Below, piece by piece: positions 1 through 8,853 of a stretch of DNA of 64,000 nucleotides (position 1 is the first letter of the stretch; each line of letters opens with the position of its first letter). The notes under the pieces were generated by a model. It did no database searches, was not told the origin of the DNA, and was given only the letters and a program-made list of their open reading frames with translations. The DNA is from Yersinia canariae (GTDB taxonomy: Bacteria > Pseudomonadota > Gammaproteobacteria > Enterobacterales > Enterobacteriaceae). Made by a program: the position numbers and the translations under genes. The DNA lies in NCBI RefSeq assembly GCF_009831415.1, contig NZ_CP043727.1:4646155-4710154 (forward strand), in the 5' to 3' direction.

Positions 1-2
1 TG

Positions 3-1679
3 AATGTCGACATTAATAACGAGAGCAATTTTAGTATGGGTTTTGTTCACTACCCACAAGTCATTGTGGTCGGAAAAAGTCTGTTCTTCTATGCTGAAGA
101 AAAAAGTGAACCACTTAATATGAGGATAAGTGACAATGCCGATAATTTATCTTTCTTGTTTGGTTTAAATAATAAAAATGCAAGTTTTCAATATCTTGAA
201 GCTAAAGGAACGGTCCCTCTCAATACCCCATTCTGGATTAACACGCAAAATTTATCAGAAGATTTAGCCGATCTATATATCACTAATGGTATTCCCGATA
301 ATGACCAAGGAAATATGCCAGAAAATATCCAACCATTAATAGTGAATAAAACTATAATGGCGATAAATAAGCACTCTCACCGCGATAGACGCGGAGCTTT
401 AGGGACAGTTGGCTGTTTTGGTATCCCCCTGCTGGCTATTTACAATTTGGTGGTTCAGGGGCGCTGTAATCAACTTGATAAACTGGTAGGCGCGGATGAA
501 TTTTCTCACCACGATGGGGAGGGGAAAACACGGGTCGTGGCCGGTTCAGCAAAACCCCTTCCTACTGTAAAACAGACCACCAGCACTCCATTAGATAAAC
601 CAACGCCAGCAATGCTGATTTTAACACGCCTCGATACTCACCTACATAATCAAGCGGTTACTTTACCGGCAGTGGCCAAAGTCTGTAAAACCTCGACGGA
701 GGAAATCCTCTCCGCCCGCTATCCTCGTCAGACAGGAATGCGCTGTGGGTCTAGGTTGTCCATTCTACTGGCTGATTTTACATTTCTTTTTGGCGAAAAC
801 TTATTGGATTGGACCACCGAACATTTAACCCAAGTTCTACAAAACATTAGGGATCATGGTACTACTGGCTATGCGGGATCTGACCAAGTAACAGAGTCCA
901 GATTGGTCGAAGGTGTGCAGGAGGCCATATCTGATTTGGGGCTTACCCCATTCACCATAATGTTGGAAGAAGCCTTTAATTACGCATTATTAAATTATGC
1001 CCGCTATTTTATGCACAATGAAAACCAAGATACTTTTGCCACGCCTCAAGCAGCACAAAGTCTCCCGCTAGGGGATTATGTTTTATCTTTAGAAACTTAT
1101 ATTCCCCCAACAGAGCGGCCATCTCCCCTTATTAGGGATAACAACGAATGGTTTAGACCAGAAGGTTTGTATTTTGAAATAGCCGTTATTCCCGGAGGAG
1201 ATCAGCATATTGCAACAAATTTAACGGAGGAAATAATCGAGGTGATTAACGATTGGCGTCAATTTTACAGTCAGGTTGAATATGAAGCAGATAATAACGG
1301 CACGCCGTTAACGAGTCACGATAGGACAATCTATGCCGCCAAGATAACCAGCAAAATGCTGTATCACATGTTAATGGACAACTCTGCTGACTATCAATTT
1401 GTCGTGGTTAAACTCAAGGGGAAAATTGTAAGTATTTTGGCCTCATTAAATGATGCCAATAATGAAGATAGCTATATTAACTTCTCGGTTACTCACCCAC
1501 AGTATGTATTAAACCCAGATGAGAATGGCAGTGTTCGAGGAGCAGGAACCGCAGCCGTCAGAGAACTAGCTCGATATCTAAAAGAAAAGGGTAAAAAAAC
1601 GCTCAGCTCCAATGTTATTTCACAGCCGTCAGCAATCGTTAAAAAGAAGCTGGGTTTTATACATAAAGATGAATTCTAA
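3..1679 (+). CDS. Unrecognised protein with GNAT-like C-terminus, 5' end outside the window
   Basis: The reading frame is open to the left window edge. The first ATG (position 36) has no convincing ribosome site, so the N-terminus is probably missing. From that ATG there are 547 residues. I do not recognise the first about 400 residues; they include one hydrophobic stretch near residues 125-145 and no clear signal peptide. The last about 50 residues look like a GNAT acetyltransferase core: a V-R-G-A-G-T-A segment at about residue 500, resembling the acetyl-CoA-binding loop, followed by an amphipathic helix and a Q-P-S-A...K-L-G-F ending typical of the GNAT C-terminus. The DNA looks more AT-rich than the next genes, which hints at transfer. 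The frame ends just before a convergent regulator gene. Function unknown; an acetyltransferase or a secreted effector are both possible. Confidence 0.6.
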   Translation, partial: NVDINNESNFSMGFVHYPQVIVVGKSLFFYAEEKSEPLNMRISDNADNLSFLFGLNNKNASFQYLEAKGTVPLNTPFWINTQNLSEDLADLYITNGIPDNDQGNMPENIQPLIVNKTIMAINKHSHRDRRGALGTVGCFGIPLLAIYNLVVQGRCNQLDKLVGADEFSHHDGEGKTRVVAGSAKPLPTVKQTTSTPLDKPTPAMLILTRLDTHLHNQAVTLPAVAKVCKTSTEEILSARYPRQTGMRCGSRLSILLADFTFLFGENLLDWTTEHLTQVLQNIRDHGTTGYAGSDQVTESRLVEGVQEAISDLGLTPFTIMLEEAFNYALLNYARYFMHNENQDTFATPQAAQSLPLGDYVLSLETYIPPTERPSPLIRDNNEWFRPEGLYFEIAVIPGGDQHIATNLTEEIIEVINDWRQFYSQVEYEADNNGTPLTSHDRTIYAAKITSKMLYHMLMDNSADYQFVVVKLKGKIVSILASLNDANNEDSYINFSVTHPQYVLNPDENGSVRGAGTAAVRELARYLKEKGKKTLSSNVISQPSAIVKKKLGFIHKDEF

Positions 1680-1725
1680 ATCTGCCCTGTGTCGGGATTC
1701 ATGCTGGCACAGGGGTATTTCATTC

Positions 1726-2370
1726 TTATTCGACTACAACGCGATATACACAGCGCCGTGAGCCAAAGAGTATATGCTCAGTTCGCTCAACCGGTGCTTG
1801 TAATACCTCACGGAAAACATCCAATTCCGCTCGACAGAATCCCTGACAGCTAGTCGCCGCTGCGCAAATAGGGCAATGGTTTTCAATCAGTAATATCGAA
1901 CCATCGGCCTGAGTTTGACACTCAGCCATATACCCCTCTTGGGATCGCATCGCTACCAGTCGAGCCACCCGTTCACCAATATTATTGGCACCTTGCATCG
2001 CCAGACAATACTGGTCGCGGGTTTCCTGCTCACGGGTATCTATCAGTAAATCAAGGGCTTCTTCGCCTAATTTGCTTCGCACCATCCGCAACAACTGTAC
2101 TGTTAACTCGCCATGGGCATCAGGAAAACGCGCATTCCCTGTATCGGTAAGTTGCCAAAGTTGGATGGGCCGCCCTACGCCTTTTGCCTGTGCTGTCGCC
2201 ATAACCAGCCCATCTTTGGCTAATTTTACAAATTGTTGGCGCGCGGCCTCCCCTGTGGTGCCGAGGATCTTTCCCGCATCAGTGGCCTGCAATGGGCCGC
2301 GAGTCTTCAGCAACAGTAACAGACGTTCAGCAACAGACTGCGGCTGACTGGTTGAATGATCAGTTTTCAT
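1726..2370 (-). CDS. SufR/DeoR-like winged-helix regulator with conserved cysteines
   Basis: A protein of 214 residues with an N-terminal winged helix-turn-helix (about residues 10-75) and a C-terminal cysteine region. The tail has an N-H-C-P-I-C segment, two further cysteines ending in F-C-R-A-E-L, and a late R-R-C-V-Y-R. This layout matches the SufR-like group of ArsR/DeoR-type regulators, where such cysteines bind an iron-sulfur cluster; cluster binding here is inferred. I chose the ATG at 2370 because GGGAAAG lies just upstream. An in-frame ATG at 2424 would add 18 residues but has no ribosome site and sits next to the putative operator. It is divergent from an MFS transporter, so it probably represses that gene and itself. 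Confidence 0.75.
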   Translation of the reverse strand: MKTDHSTSQPQSVAERLLLLLKTRGPLQATDAGKILGTTGEAARQQFVKLAKDGLVMATAQAKGVGRPIQLWQLTDTGNARFPDAHGELTVQLLRMVRSKLGEEALDLLIDTREQETRDQYCLAMQGANNIGERVARLVAMRSQEGYMAECQTQADGSILLIENHCPICAAATSCQGFCRAELDVFREVLQAPVERTEHILFGSRRCVYRVVVE

Positions 2371-2433
2371 ATCTTTCCCAGTATCATTGGTGCATTTTTT
2401 ATTTTGATATTTGATTGCCAGCATAACATTTTA

Positions 2434-2447
2434 CAAGCATATGCTTG
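2434..2447. promoter_or_regulatory. 14-bp perfect palindrome, candidate operator
   Basis: CAAGCATATGCTTG reads the same on both strands and lies in the divergent promoter region between the SufR-like regulator and the MFS transporter. Its right end overlaps a possible -35 hexamer TTGACT (2445-2450), followed after 18 bases by a weak -10-like TAAGTT. A dimeric regulator bound here would block the transporter promoter. The link to the neighbouring regulator is inferred from position. Confidence 0.5.
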
Positions 2448-2553
2448 ACTTATTATCGATGACTGGCCTAAGTTATTCCAAGAATTAACTTGTTTAACTT
2501 TAACGTAACAACTAAATCAACTCAATAACCAGATTTCTGGCAGGATAAAAAAC

Positions 2554-4002
2554 GTGATAATCAATGATGCAAGCCGATGGAGTGATTTGTTCTCCGGTAA
2601 AAATGCGGCTTTTGCTATAGCCCTGTCGGGTGGAGTGGTGTTGCACGCCATCAATATCTATATCGCCACCACTATTTTACCGTCCGTGGTTCTGGAGATT
2701 AATGGCCTGAGTCTCTATGCCTGGAATACCACTTTGTTCGTCACCGCATCAATCCTCGGCTCAGCGCTTTCAGCCCGTTTGCTCAGTGGCTACGGCCCGC
2801 GCAGTGCTTATCTGTTGGCTTCATTGACCTTTATGTTGGGCAGTGCCTTGTGTGCTATGGCACCCAATATGCCACTGATGCTGGTCGGGCGCACGGTGCA
2901 AGGCTTGGGGGGAGGCTTCTTGTTTGCCCTCTCTTACGCCATGATTAATCTGGTCTTTCCGCAATCATTATGGCCGCGAGCTATGGCGCTGATTTCAGGT
3001 ATGTGGGGCGTAGCGACCTTGATTGGCCCGGCCATTGGCGGCATATTTGCTGAAATGAATGCCTGGCGTTTCGCTTTCTGGACATTACTGCCCATCACTC
3101 TAATTTATGCCATTTTCACCTGGCGCATTCTGCCCGCGGGCAAATCATCCAATTCCGCGGCTTCAGCGCTACCGGTCACACAATTAGTGTTATTAACCGC
3201 GATTGTGCTCACCATTTCAGCCAGCAGCATTGCCAGTAGCGGCTTGATTAACATGGCTGGCATGGCGGCCGCGATATTATTGCTGCTGCTATTATTGCAG
3301 ATAGAATCCCGCGCCAGCACCCGCTTGCTGCCGAAAGGAGCATTGCGCCTTAATTCGCCTTTGGCGGCGCTGTACATCACCGTCTTATTACTGGCCATCG
3401 GCATTACCTGCGAGATTTTCGTGCCGTATTTCCTGCAAACCCTGCATGGCCAGTCCCCCCTGATTTCAGGTTATATTGCAGCCACCATGGCTGCGGGCTG
3501 GACACTTTCTGAGGTTATGAGTGCCGGTTGGAAAAAATCTGGGATGCGCCTGGCGATTATCAGCGGCCCAATCATTGTATTGGTGGGCTTAGTCGCACTG
3601 TCGATTCTGATGCCAACCGGCTCTCAGGGAAGCTGGCAACATATGGCACCCATTGCCATTGCGCTCACTCTGGTCGGTTTTGGTATTGGCTTTGGCTGGC
3701 CACATTTACTGACCCGAATTTTGCAAGTCGCTGCTGAGGAAGATAAAGATATCGCCGGAGCTTCAATCACCACAGTACAAATGTTTGCCACCGCAGTGGG
3801 TGCCGCGATGGCGGGTATGGTGGCCAACCTTTCTGGCCTCAATATTCCCGGAGGTGTCGCGGGCGCGGAAAATACTGCTCACTGGCTGTTTACCCTGTTT
3901 GCCATTGCGCCAGCGCTGGCGATTATCACTGCGCTGCGTTGCGCCAAGATCCCCTCACACGCCTCTTCAGTGCAAAACCCAGCTCACAGTGAAGCACCCT
4001 AA
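2554..4002 (+). CDS. MFS transporter, DHA2 (EmrB/QacA-like) drug efflux type
   Basis: 482 residues with many evenly spaced hydrophobic helices, in the size range of 14-helix DHA2 transporters. A loop S-G-Y-G-P-R-S at about residue 78 resembles MFS motif A, and G-R-T-V-Q-G-L-G-G-G at 112-121 resembles the motif B region of proton antiporters. The start is GTG, with CAGGA about 8 bases upstream. It should sit in the inner membrane and export a small molecule using the proton gradient; the substrate cannot be read from the sequence. It is divergent from a cysteine-containing regulator that probably controls it, and it ends at a strong terminator. Confidence 0.85.
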   Translation: MIINDASRWSDLFSGKNAAFAIALSGGVVLHAINIYIATTILPSVVLEINGLSLYAWNTTLFVTASILGSALSARLLSGYGPRSAYLLASLTFMLGSALCAMAPNMPLMLVGRTVQGLGGGFLFALSYAMINLVFPQSLWPRAMALISGMWGVATLIGPAIGGIFAEMNAWRFAFWTLLPITLIYAIFTWRILPAGKSSNSAASALPVTQLVLLTAIVLTISASSIASSGLINMAGMAAAILLLLLLLQIESRASTRLLPKGALRLNSPLAALYITVLLLAIGITCEIFVPYFLQTLHGQSPLISGYIAATMAAGWTLSEVMSAGWKKSGMRLAIISGPIIVLVGLVALSILMPTGSQGSWQHMAPIAIALTLVGFGIGFGWPHLLTRILQVAAEEDKDIAGASITTVQMFATAVGAAMAGMVANLSGLNIPGGVAGAENTAHWLFTLFAIAPALAIITALRCAKIPSHASSVQNPAHSEAP

Positions 4003-4011
4003 ATCGTAGCC

Positions 4012-4040
4012 ACCAACCTGCCCGCGCAGGTTGGTTTTTT
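4012..4040 (+). terminator. Rho-independent terminator after the MFS gene
   Basis: A 10-bp perfect stem (4012-4021 with 4026-4035), four-base loop CCGC, followed by a run of six T. Confidence 0.9.
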
Positions 4041-4141
4041 CATGAGCCGTAACATTATAAGAACGATTATCACTTGATCCTGTTGTAGTGGTCGCTGGTA
4101 TGCTGATTCCAAATCTCTTTTGTCGTTAGCTAACGGAGTTT

Positions 4142-5125
4142 ATGATGAAGCCCTCTATCGTGCTGTACAAAAGCATTCCCACCGATCTGCATCAGCGTTT
4201 AGCGCAACATTTTACCGTAAACAGTTTTGACGGTTTAACACCGGATAATCAGCCCGAATTATTAGCAGCACTGCAAAAAGCCGAGGGGCTTATCGGCTCG
4301 GGCGGTAAAATCGATCAGGATTTTTTGCAATTAGCGCCGCATCTACGGGCTGCATCAACCATTTCCGTCGGTTATGACAATTTTGATGTCGATGCCCTGA
4401 ATCAGCGCGGCATTGCATTGATGCACACACCAACGGTACTGACTGAGACCGTGGCAGACACCATGATGGCGCTGATGCTGGCTACAGCTCGCCGGGTGGT
4501 AGAGCTGGCTGAGCGCGTGAAAGCGGGTGAGTGGCAAGAGAGTATTGGCGATGACTGGTTTGGGGTAGATGTTCATCACAAAACTATCGGTATTCTTGGC
4601 ATGGGCCGTATTGGGATGGCGCTGGCCCAACGAGCACATTTTGGTTTCAGTATGCCCGTGCTCTACACCAGCCGCCGCCCACATGAAGAAGCTGAAAAAC
4701 GTTTTGGCGCTCGCCGCTGCACATTAGACACCTTATTGGCTGAAGTGGATTTTCTCTGCATTACTCTGCCGATGACCGAGCAAACTTACCATATGATTAG
4801 CCGTGAACAACTGGCTAAAATGAAATCCAGCGCAATCTTGATAAACGCAGGCCGAGGGCCGGTGGTGGATGAGCAAGCACTGATTGCCGCGCTGCAAGAT
4901 GGCACCATTCATGGCGCGGGGCTGGACGTATTTGAGCAAGAACCTCTGGCGGTAGATTCGCCATTGCTCACATTGCGTAATGTTGTTGCCGTTCCACATA
5001 TCGGCTCCGCAACTCATGAAACGCGTTATAACATGGCGGCCTGCGCCGTCGATAACCTGATTGCCGCACTGACCGGCACCGTCACAGAAAACTGCGTCAA
5101 TCCGCAGGTGTTGAAGAAAGCATAA
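4142..5125 (+). CDS. ghrB: Glyoxylate/hydroxypyruvate reductase B
   Basis: 327 residues, close to the 324 of E. coli GhrB (YiaE) and clearly alike along the whole length. It reduces glyoxylate and hydroxypyruvate to glycolate and glycerate with NAD(P)H in the cytoplasm. The D-2-hydroxyacid dehydrogenase plan is visible: the dinucleotide loop G-M-G-R-I-G at 153-158, catalytic Arg238 (N-A-G-R-G), Glu267 (F-E-Q-E-P) and His286 (P-H-I-G-S). Two ATG codons are adjacent at 4142 and 4145, with GGAG upstream, so the start is uncertain by one residue. It is a single-gene unit followed by a hairpin. Confidence 0.95.
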   Translation: MMKPSIVLYKSIPTDLHQRLAQHFTVNSFDGLTPDNQPELLAALQKAEGLIGSGGKIDQDFLQLAPHLRAASTISVGYDNFDVDALNQRGIALMHTPTVLTETVADTMMALMLATARRVVELAERVKAGEWQESIGDDWFGVDVHHKTIGILGMGRIGMALAQRAHFGFSMPVLYTSRRPHEEAEKRFGARRCTLDTLLAEVDFLCITLPMTEQTYHMISREQLAKMKSSAILINAGRGPVVDEQALIAALQDGTIHGAGLDVFEQEPLAVDSPLLTLRNVVAVPHIGSATHETRYNMAACAVDNLIAALTGTVTENCVNPQVLKKA

Positions 5126-5133
5126 ACACGCGC

Positions 5134-5157
5134 AATGGCCTGTGCTAGCAGGCCATT
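5134..5157 (+). terminator. Hairpin after ghrB
   Basis: AATGGCCTG and CAGGCCATT form a perfect 9-bp stem around a six-base loop. No T-run follows, so termination may be weak. Confidence 0.55.
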
Positions 5158-5202
5158 ATCTTATGGAACTCATCTCTCGCCACTCAAAGCATCCAAAACG
5201 TA

Positions 5203-5246
5203 TCCTCCGTCGCCCTCCACCCTACAAAAAACCTTGAGGGATGAGG
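5203..5246. promoter_or_regulatory. Candidate MalT boxes upstream of malS
   Basis: MalT activates maltose genes at boxes of the GGGGA(T/G)GAGG type. GAGGGATGAGG at 5236-5246 is a close match on the plus strand. On the minus strand, GGAGGG at 5213-5218 and GGAGGA at 5203-5208 match the core. The cluster ends about 70 bases before the malS start, a sensible distance for activation. Confidence 0.6.
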
Positions 5247-5319
5247 CGGTTTCTTCGCCATCTGGCACTCTGATATTCATAAAACTCTATTCGATTCTCA
5301 GACCCAAGGAAGATGCACG

Positions 5320-7386
5320 ATGAAACCTTTAATGCTCCCTTTGCTGCTAATCATGTCACCAGCAGCAATGGCGAACTGGTCATTCCCTCATTTCCCGGCT
5401 TTTACTGAACAAGATAGCGGCGTTTTCCTGAGCAGCAGTGTGCTCGCCAAAGGAGAATATCTGCTTAAATTTTATCAAGATAAACAATGCTGGCAGCCCA
5501 CCGGGCCGGTAAAATTGAATCAGACATTTTCGCTGCAACCCTGTCAAAACCAGGCCGATATCCAATGGCGATTATTCCGCGATGGCCAATATCAGGTGCG
5601 TATTGATACCCGCAGCGGCACACCAACACTCACCCTGAGCCTCAAAGAACCAGTAGCGCAAGCCGTCAAAGTTGTGACACATAGCTGCCAGCGCTGGGAT
5701 GGCAAACCGGTGACAATTAATGTCAGTAAGACCTTTGCTGAAGGCGACATGGTACGGGATTTCTACTCCGGCCAAACGGCGAAGGTTTCCCTCGGTAAAA
5801 TTACGTTGCAACCCAGCCCCGAGAGTGGCGGTCTGCTACTGCTAGAATCGGCGAAAACTCAGCAAGCTGCGCCCTTTAGTTGGCAAAATGCCACCGTTTA
5901 TTTTGCACTGACTGACCGCTTTAAAAATGGCAATCCAGACAATGACCACAGCTACGGCCGTCATGGTGATGGTATGCAAGAAATTGCCACTTTCCACGGC
6001 GGCGACCTAGCCGGATTAACCGAAAAACTTGATTATTTGCAACAGCTTGGCGTCAATGCGCTATGGATAAGTTCCCCGCTGGAGCAAATTCATGGCTGGG
6101 TCGGCGGTGGCACTAAGGGTGACTTTCCACATTATGCCTATCATGGCTATTACGGGCTGGATTGGTCACGTCTGGATGCCAATATGGGGACCGAACAAGA
6201 CTTACATAAACTGGTTGAACAAGCCCATAAACGCGGCATTCGTATTCTATTTGATGTGGTAATGAATCATGTGGGATATGCCACTCTGGCTGATATGCAG
6301 AACGGCCAATTCGGGGCACTGTATCTACAAGGTGAGCAGTTAGAAAAAACTCTGGGTAAAAATTGGACTGACTGGACCCCCGGTAAAGGGCAAAATTGGC
6401 ATAGTTTTAATGATTATATCAATTTCAGTGATAAAGCGGCTTGGGACAATTGGTGGGGAAAGAAATGGATCCGCACTGATATTGGCGATTATGACTCCCC
6501 CGGCTATGATGATCTGACCATGTCGCTGGCTTTCCTCCCGGACATCAAAACAGAATCCACCCAACCCAGTGGGCTACCCGTATTTTATCGCCATAAACCG
6601 GATACTGCGGCACGCGAAATTGCCGGGGCCACACCGCGTGATTACCTCACTCATTGGTTGAGCCAATGGGTTCGCGATTACGGTATCGATGGCTTTCGTG
6701 TTGATACCGCCAAACATGTCGAAAAGCCCGCCTGGCAACAACTGAAGCAACAAAGCGCTGCGGCTCTGGCTGAGTGGAAAGCGGCTCACCCCGAACAAGC
6801 ACTGGATGATTTGCCATTCTGGATGACCGGAGAAGCTTGGGGGCATGGTGTGATGAAAAGTGATTATTACCAAAATGGCTTCGATGCCATGATTAATTTT
6901 GATTTTCAGGATCAAGCTAAACAGGCACTGGCTTGCTTCTCATCCATTGACGGCACTTATCAGCAAATGGCTGATAAGTTACAAAACTTCAATGTATTGA
7001 GCTACATTTCATCTCATGATACCCGACTATTTTTTAAAGATGATGCCCAACAATCATTGATAAAACAGCAACGTGCAGGTGATCTGTTGCTGCTGGCTCC
7101 GGGGGCAGTGCAGATTTTCTATGGCGATGAAAGCGGGCGAGAATTCGGCGCCACCGGTTCAGACCCATTGCAAGGAACTCGCTCGGATATGAACTGGAAT
7201 GAACTGGCAGGTGAAAAAGGCGCGCTGCTGGCGCACTGGCAAAAAGTCAGCCAGTTCCGAGCCCACCATCCGGCTATTGGTGCCGGAGTTCAACAGTCTC
7301 AACAAACTGCTGATTACTATGCTTTTAGTCGCCAACATCAAGGCGATAAAGTGCTCGTGGTTTGGGTCGGGGACAAAAAAGAGTAA
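5320..7386 (+). CDS. malS: Periplasmic alpha-amylase MalS
   Basis: 688 residues (E. coli MalS has 676). It starts with a signal peptide of about 18 residues (hydrophobic, ending A-M-A), so the enzyme works in the periplasm, cutting maltodextrins to short products for the maltose transporter. An N-terminal beta domain of about 170 residues precedes the GH13 catalytic barrel. GH13 signature regions are all seen: D-V-V-M-N-H, then G-F-R-V-D-T-A-K-H with the nucleophile Asp, G-E-A-W with the acid/base Glu, and S-S-H-D-T-R with the transition-state Asp. It stands next to avtA as in E. coli. Candidate MalT boxes lie upstream. Confidence 0.95.
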   Translation: MKPLMLPLLLIMSPAAMANWSFPHFPAFTEQDSGVFLSSSVLAKGEYLLKFYQDKQCWQPTGPVKLNQTFSLQPCQNQADIQWRLFRDGQYQVRIDTRSGTPTLTLSLKEPVAQAVKVVTHSCQRWDGKPVTINVSKTFAEGDMVRDFYSGQTAKVSLGKITLQPSPESGGLLLLESAKTQQAAPFSWQNATVYFALTDRFKNGNPDNDHSYGRHGDGMQEIATFHGGDLAGLTEKLDYLQQLGVNALWISSPLEQIHGWVGGGTKGDFPHYAYHGYYGLDWSRLDANMGTEQDLHKLVEQAHKRGIRILFDVVMNHVGYATLADMQNGQFGALYLQGEQLEKTLGKNWTDWTPGKGQNWHSFNDYINFSDKAAWDNWWGKKWIRTDIGDYDSPGYDDLTMSLAFLPDIKTESTQPSGLPVFYRHKPDTAAREIAGATPRDYLTHWLSQWVRDYGIDGFRVDTAKHVEKPAWQQLKQQSAAALAEWKAAHPEQALDDLPFWMTGEAWGHGVMKSDYYQNGFDAMINFDFQDQAKQALACFSSIDGTYQQMADKLQNFNVLSYISSHDTRLFFKDDAQQSLIKQQRAGDLLLLAPGAVQIFYGDESGREFGATGSDPLQGTRSDMNWNELAGEKGALLAHWQKVSQFRAHHPAIGAGVQQSQQTADYYAFSRQHQGDKVLVVWVGDKKE

Positions 7387-7411
7387 ACTAGATTGTTATT
7401 CTGCAATAACA

Positions 7412-7442
7412 CTTCCTGCCGATATTTTCACTCGGCAGGAAG
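7412..7442 (+). terminator. Hairpin after malS
   Basis: CTTCCTGCCGA (7412-7422) pairs perfectly with TCGGCAGGAAG (7432-7442), an 11-bp stem with a nine-base loop. The bases after it are not T-rich, so it may end malS transcription weakly or protect its 3' end. Confidence 0.6.
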
Positions 7443-7496
7443 AAATCTTTCCGCATTGCGTCCGCTTTTATCTACGAGTATGGTAGTTGTTCACTT

Positions 7497-8774
7497 ATGG
7501 ATAACAATAAATTTTCATTTATGAAGTTCTCACTTTTCGGCGACAAATTCACACGCTACGCGGGTATTACCAGGCTCATGGACGACCTTAATGATGGCCT
7601 GAGAACCCCAGGTTCTATCATGCTTGGCGGGGGTAATCCGGCGCATATTCCAGAGATGGATGCTTATTTCCAACAACTGTGTCAGGACATGCTGGAACAC
7701 GGAAAATTGACCGAGGCGCTGTGCAATTACGACGGGCCACAAGGTAAAGATTTGCTACTGAAAGCACTGGCAAAAATGCTGCGCGATGAGCTGGGTTGGC
7801 AAATTGAGCCACAGAATATTGCACTGACAAATGGCAGTCAAAGCGCATTTTTCTACTTATTTAATTTGTTCGCTGGCCGCTATGCTGATGGCAATCGTCG
7901 CCGGGTGTTATTCCCGCTGGCGCCAGAGTATCTCGGTTATGCCGACGCAGGTCTGGACGAGGACTTATTTGTCTCCGCCAAACCCAATATTGAGTTGCTG
8001 CCAGAAGGGCAATTCAAGTATCACGTCGATTTTGAACACCTCAATATTACTGACGATATTGGCCTAATATGTGTGTCTCGGCCAACAAACCCGACTGGGA
8101 ATGTCATTACTGACGAAGAGTTAATCCGCCTTGATGCCATTGCTCAGCAACGCGGTATTCCGTTATTGATTGATAATGCTTATGGCGTGCCATTCCCCGG
8201 CATTATCTTTTCTGACGCGACGCCACTGTGGAACCCGAATATTATTCTGTGCATGAGCTTGTCGAAGCTGGGCTTGCCGGGTTCGCGCTGTGGGATTGTG
8301 ATAGCCGATGAGAAAGTGATTTCGGCGATCACCAATATGAATGGCATTATCAGCCTGTCACCGGGCAGCCTGGGGCCGGCGATTGCCGCTGAAATGATTG
8401 AACGCGGTGATTTGTTGCGGTTATCCAATGAGGTCATCCGGCCATTCTATTTTGAGCGGGTACAGCAAACTATCGCCATTCTGCGCAAATACTTACCGCC
8501 AGAACGTTGCCTGATCCACAAGCCGGAAGGGGCGATATTCCTGTGGCTGTGGTTTAAAGATTTGCCTATCAGCACCGAACTGCTCTATCAGCGCTTGAAA
8601 AAACGCGGAGTGTTGATGGTTCCGGGCCACTATTTCTTCCCGGGTCTGGAATATGATTGGCCACATACCCATCAGTGCATGCGGATGAATTATGTCCCGG
8701 CACCGGAGGATATCGAAAAGGGTGTGGTGATTTTGGCTGAAGAGATTGAGTTGGCATTTCAGGAAGCGAAGTAA
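7497..8774 (+). CDS. avtA: Valine-pyruvate aminotransferase
   Basis: 425 residues, strongly like E. coli AvtA (417). This fold-type I PLP enzyme swaps the amino group between valine and pyruvate, giving alanine and 2-ketoisovalerate in the cytoplasm. Lys257 in S-L-S-K-L-G should form the Schiff base; the N-P-T-G stretch at about 198-201 and D-N-A-Y at about 226-229 bind cofactor. Similarity to the E. coli protein begins at the ninth residue (M-K-F-S-L-F-G-D-K-F), so the ATG at 7521 is an alternative start. Neither ATG has a good ribosome site. The gene ends at a terminator facing convergent yidE. Confidence 0.95.
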   Translation: MDNNKFSFMKFSLFGDKFTRYAGITRLMDDLNDGLRTPGSIMLGGGNPAHIPEMDAYFQQLCQDMLEHGKLTEALCNYDGPQGKDLLLKALAKMLRDELGWQIEPQNIALTNGSQSAFFYLFNLFAGRYADGNRRRVLFPLAPEYLGYADAGLDEDLFVSAKPNIELLPEGQFKYHVDFEHLNITDDIGLICVSRPTNPTGNVITDEELIRLDAIAQQRGIPLLIDNAYGVPFPGIIFSDATPLWNPNIILCMSLSKLGLPGSRCGIVIADEKVISAITNMNGIISLSPGSLGPAIAAEMIERGDLLRLSNEVIRPFYFERVQQTIAILRKYLPPERCLIHKPEGAIFLWLWFKDLPISTELLYQRLKKRGVLMVPGHYFFPGLEYDWPHTHQCMRMNYVPAPEDIEKGVVILAEEIELAFQEAK

Positions 8775-8791
8775 TTTCTGAGAATAAATAG

Positions 8792-8824
8792 CTGAGGGCC
8801 GCTTACCAGGCCGCCCTCAGTTTT
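8792..8824 (+). terminator. Terminator between convergent avtA and yidE
   Basis: CTGAGGGC (8792-8799) pairs with GCCCTCAG (8813-8820), then TTTT and more T-rich sequence. Confidence 0.85.
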
Positions 8825-8853
8825 ATTTTATAATCGAATCCAAAGTTATTGCG

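Noticed and set aside
5135..5323. A 62-codon open frame between ghrB and malS
   Set aside because: It runs across the ghrB hairpin and MalT boxes and has no ribosome site.
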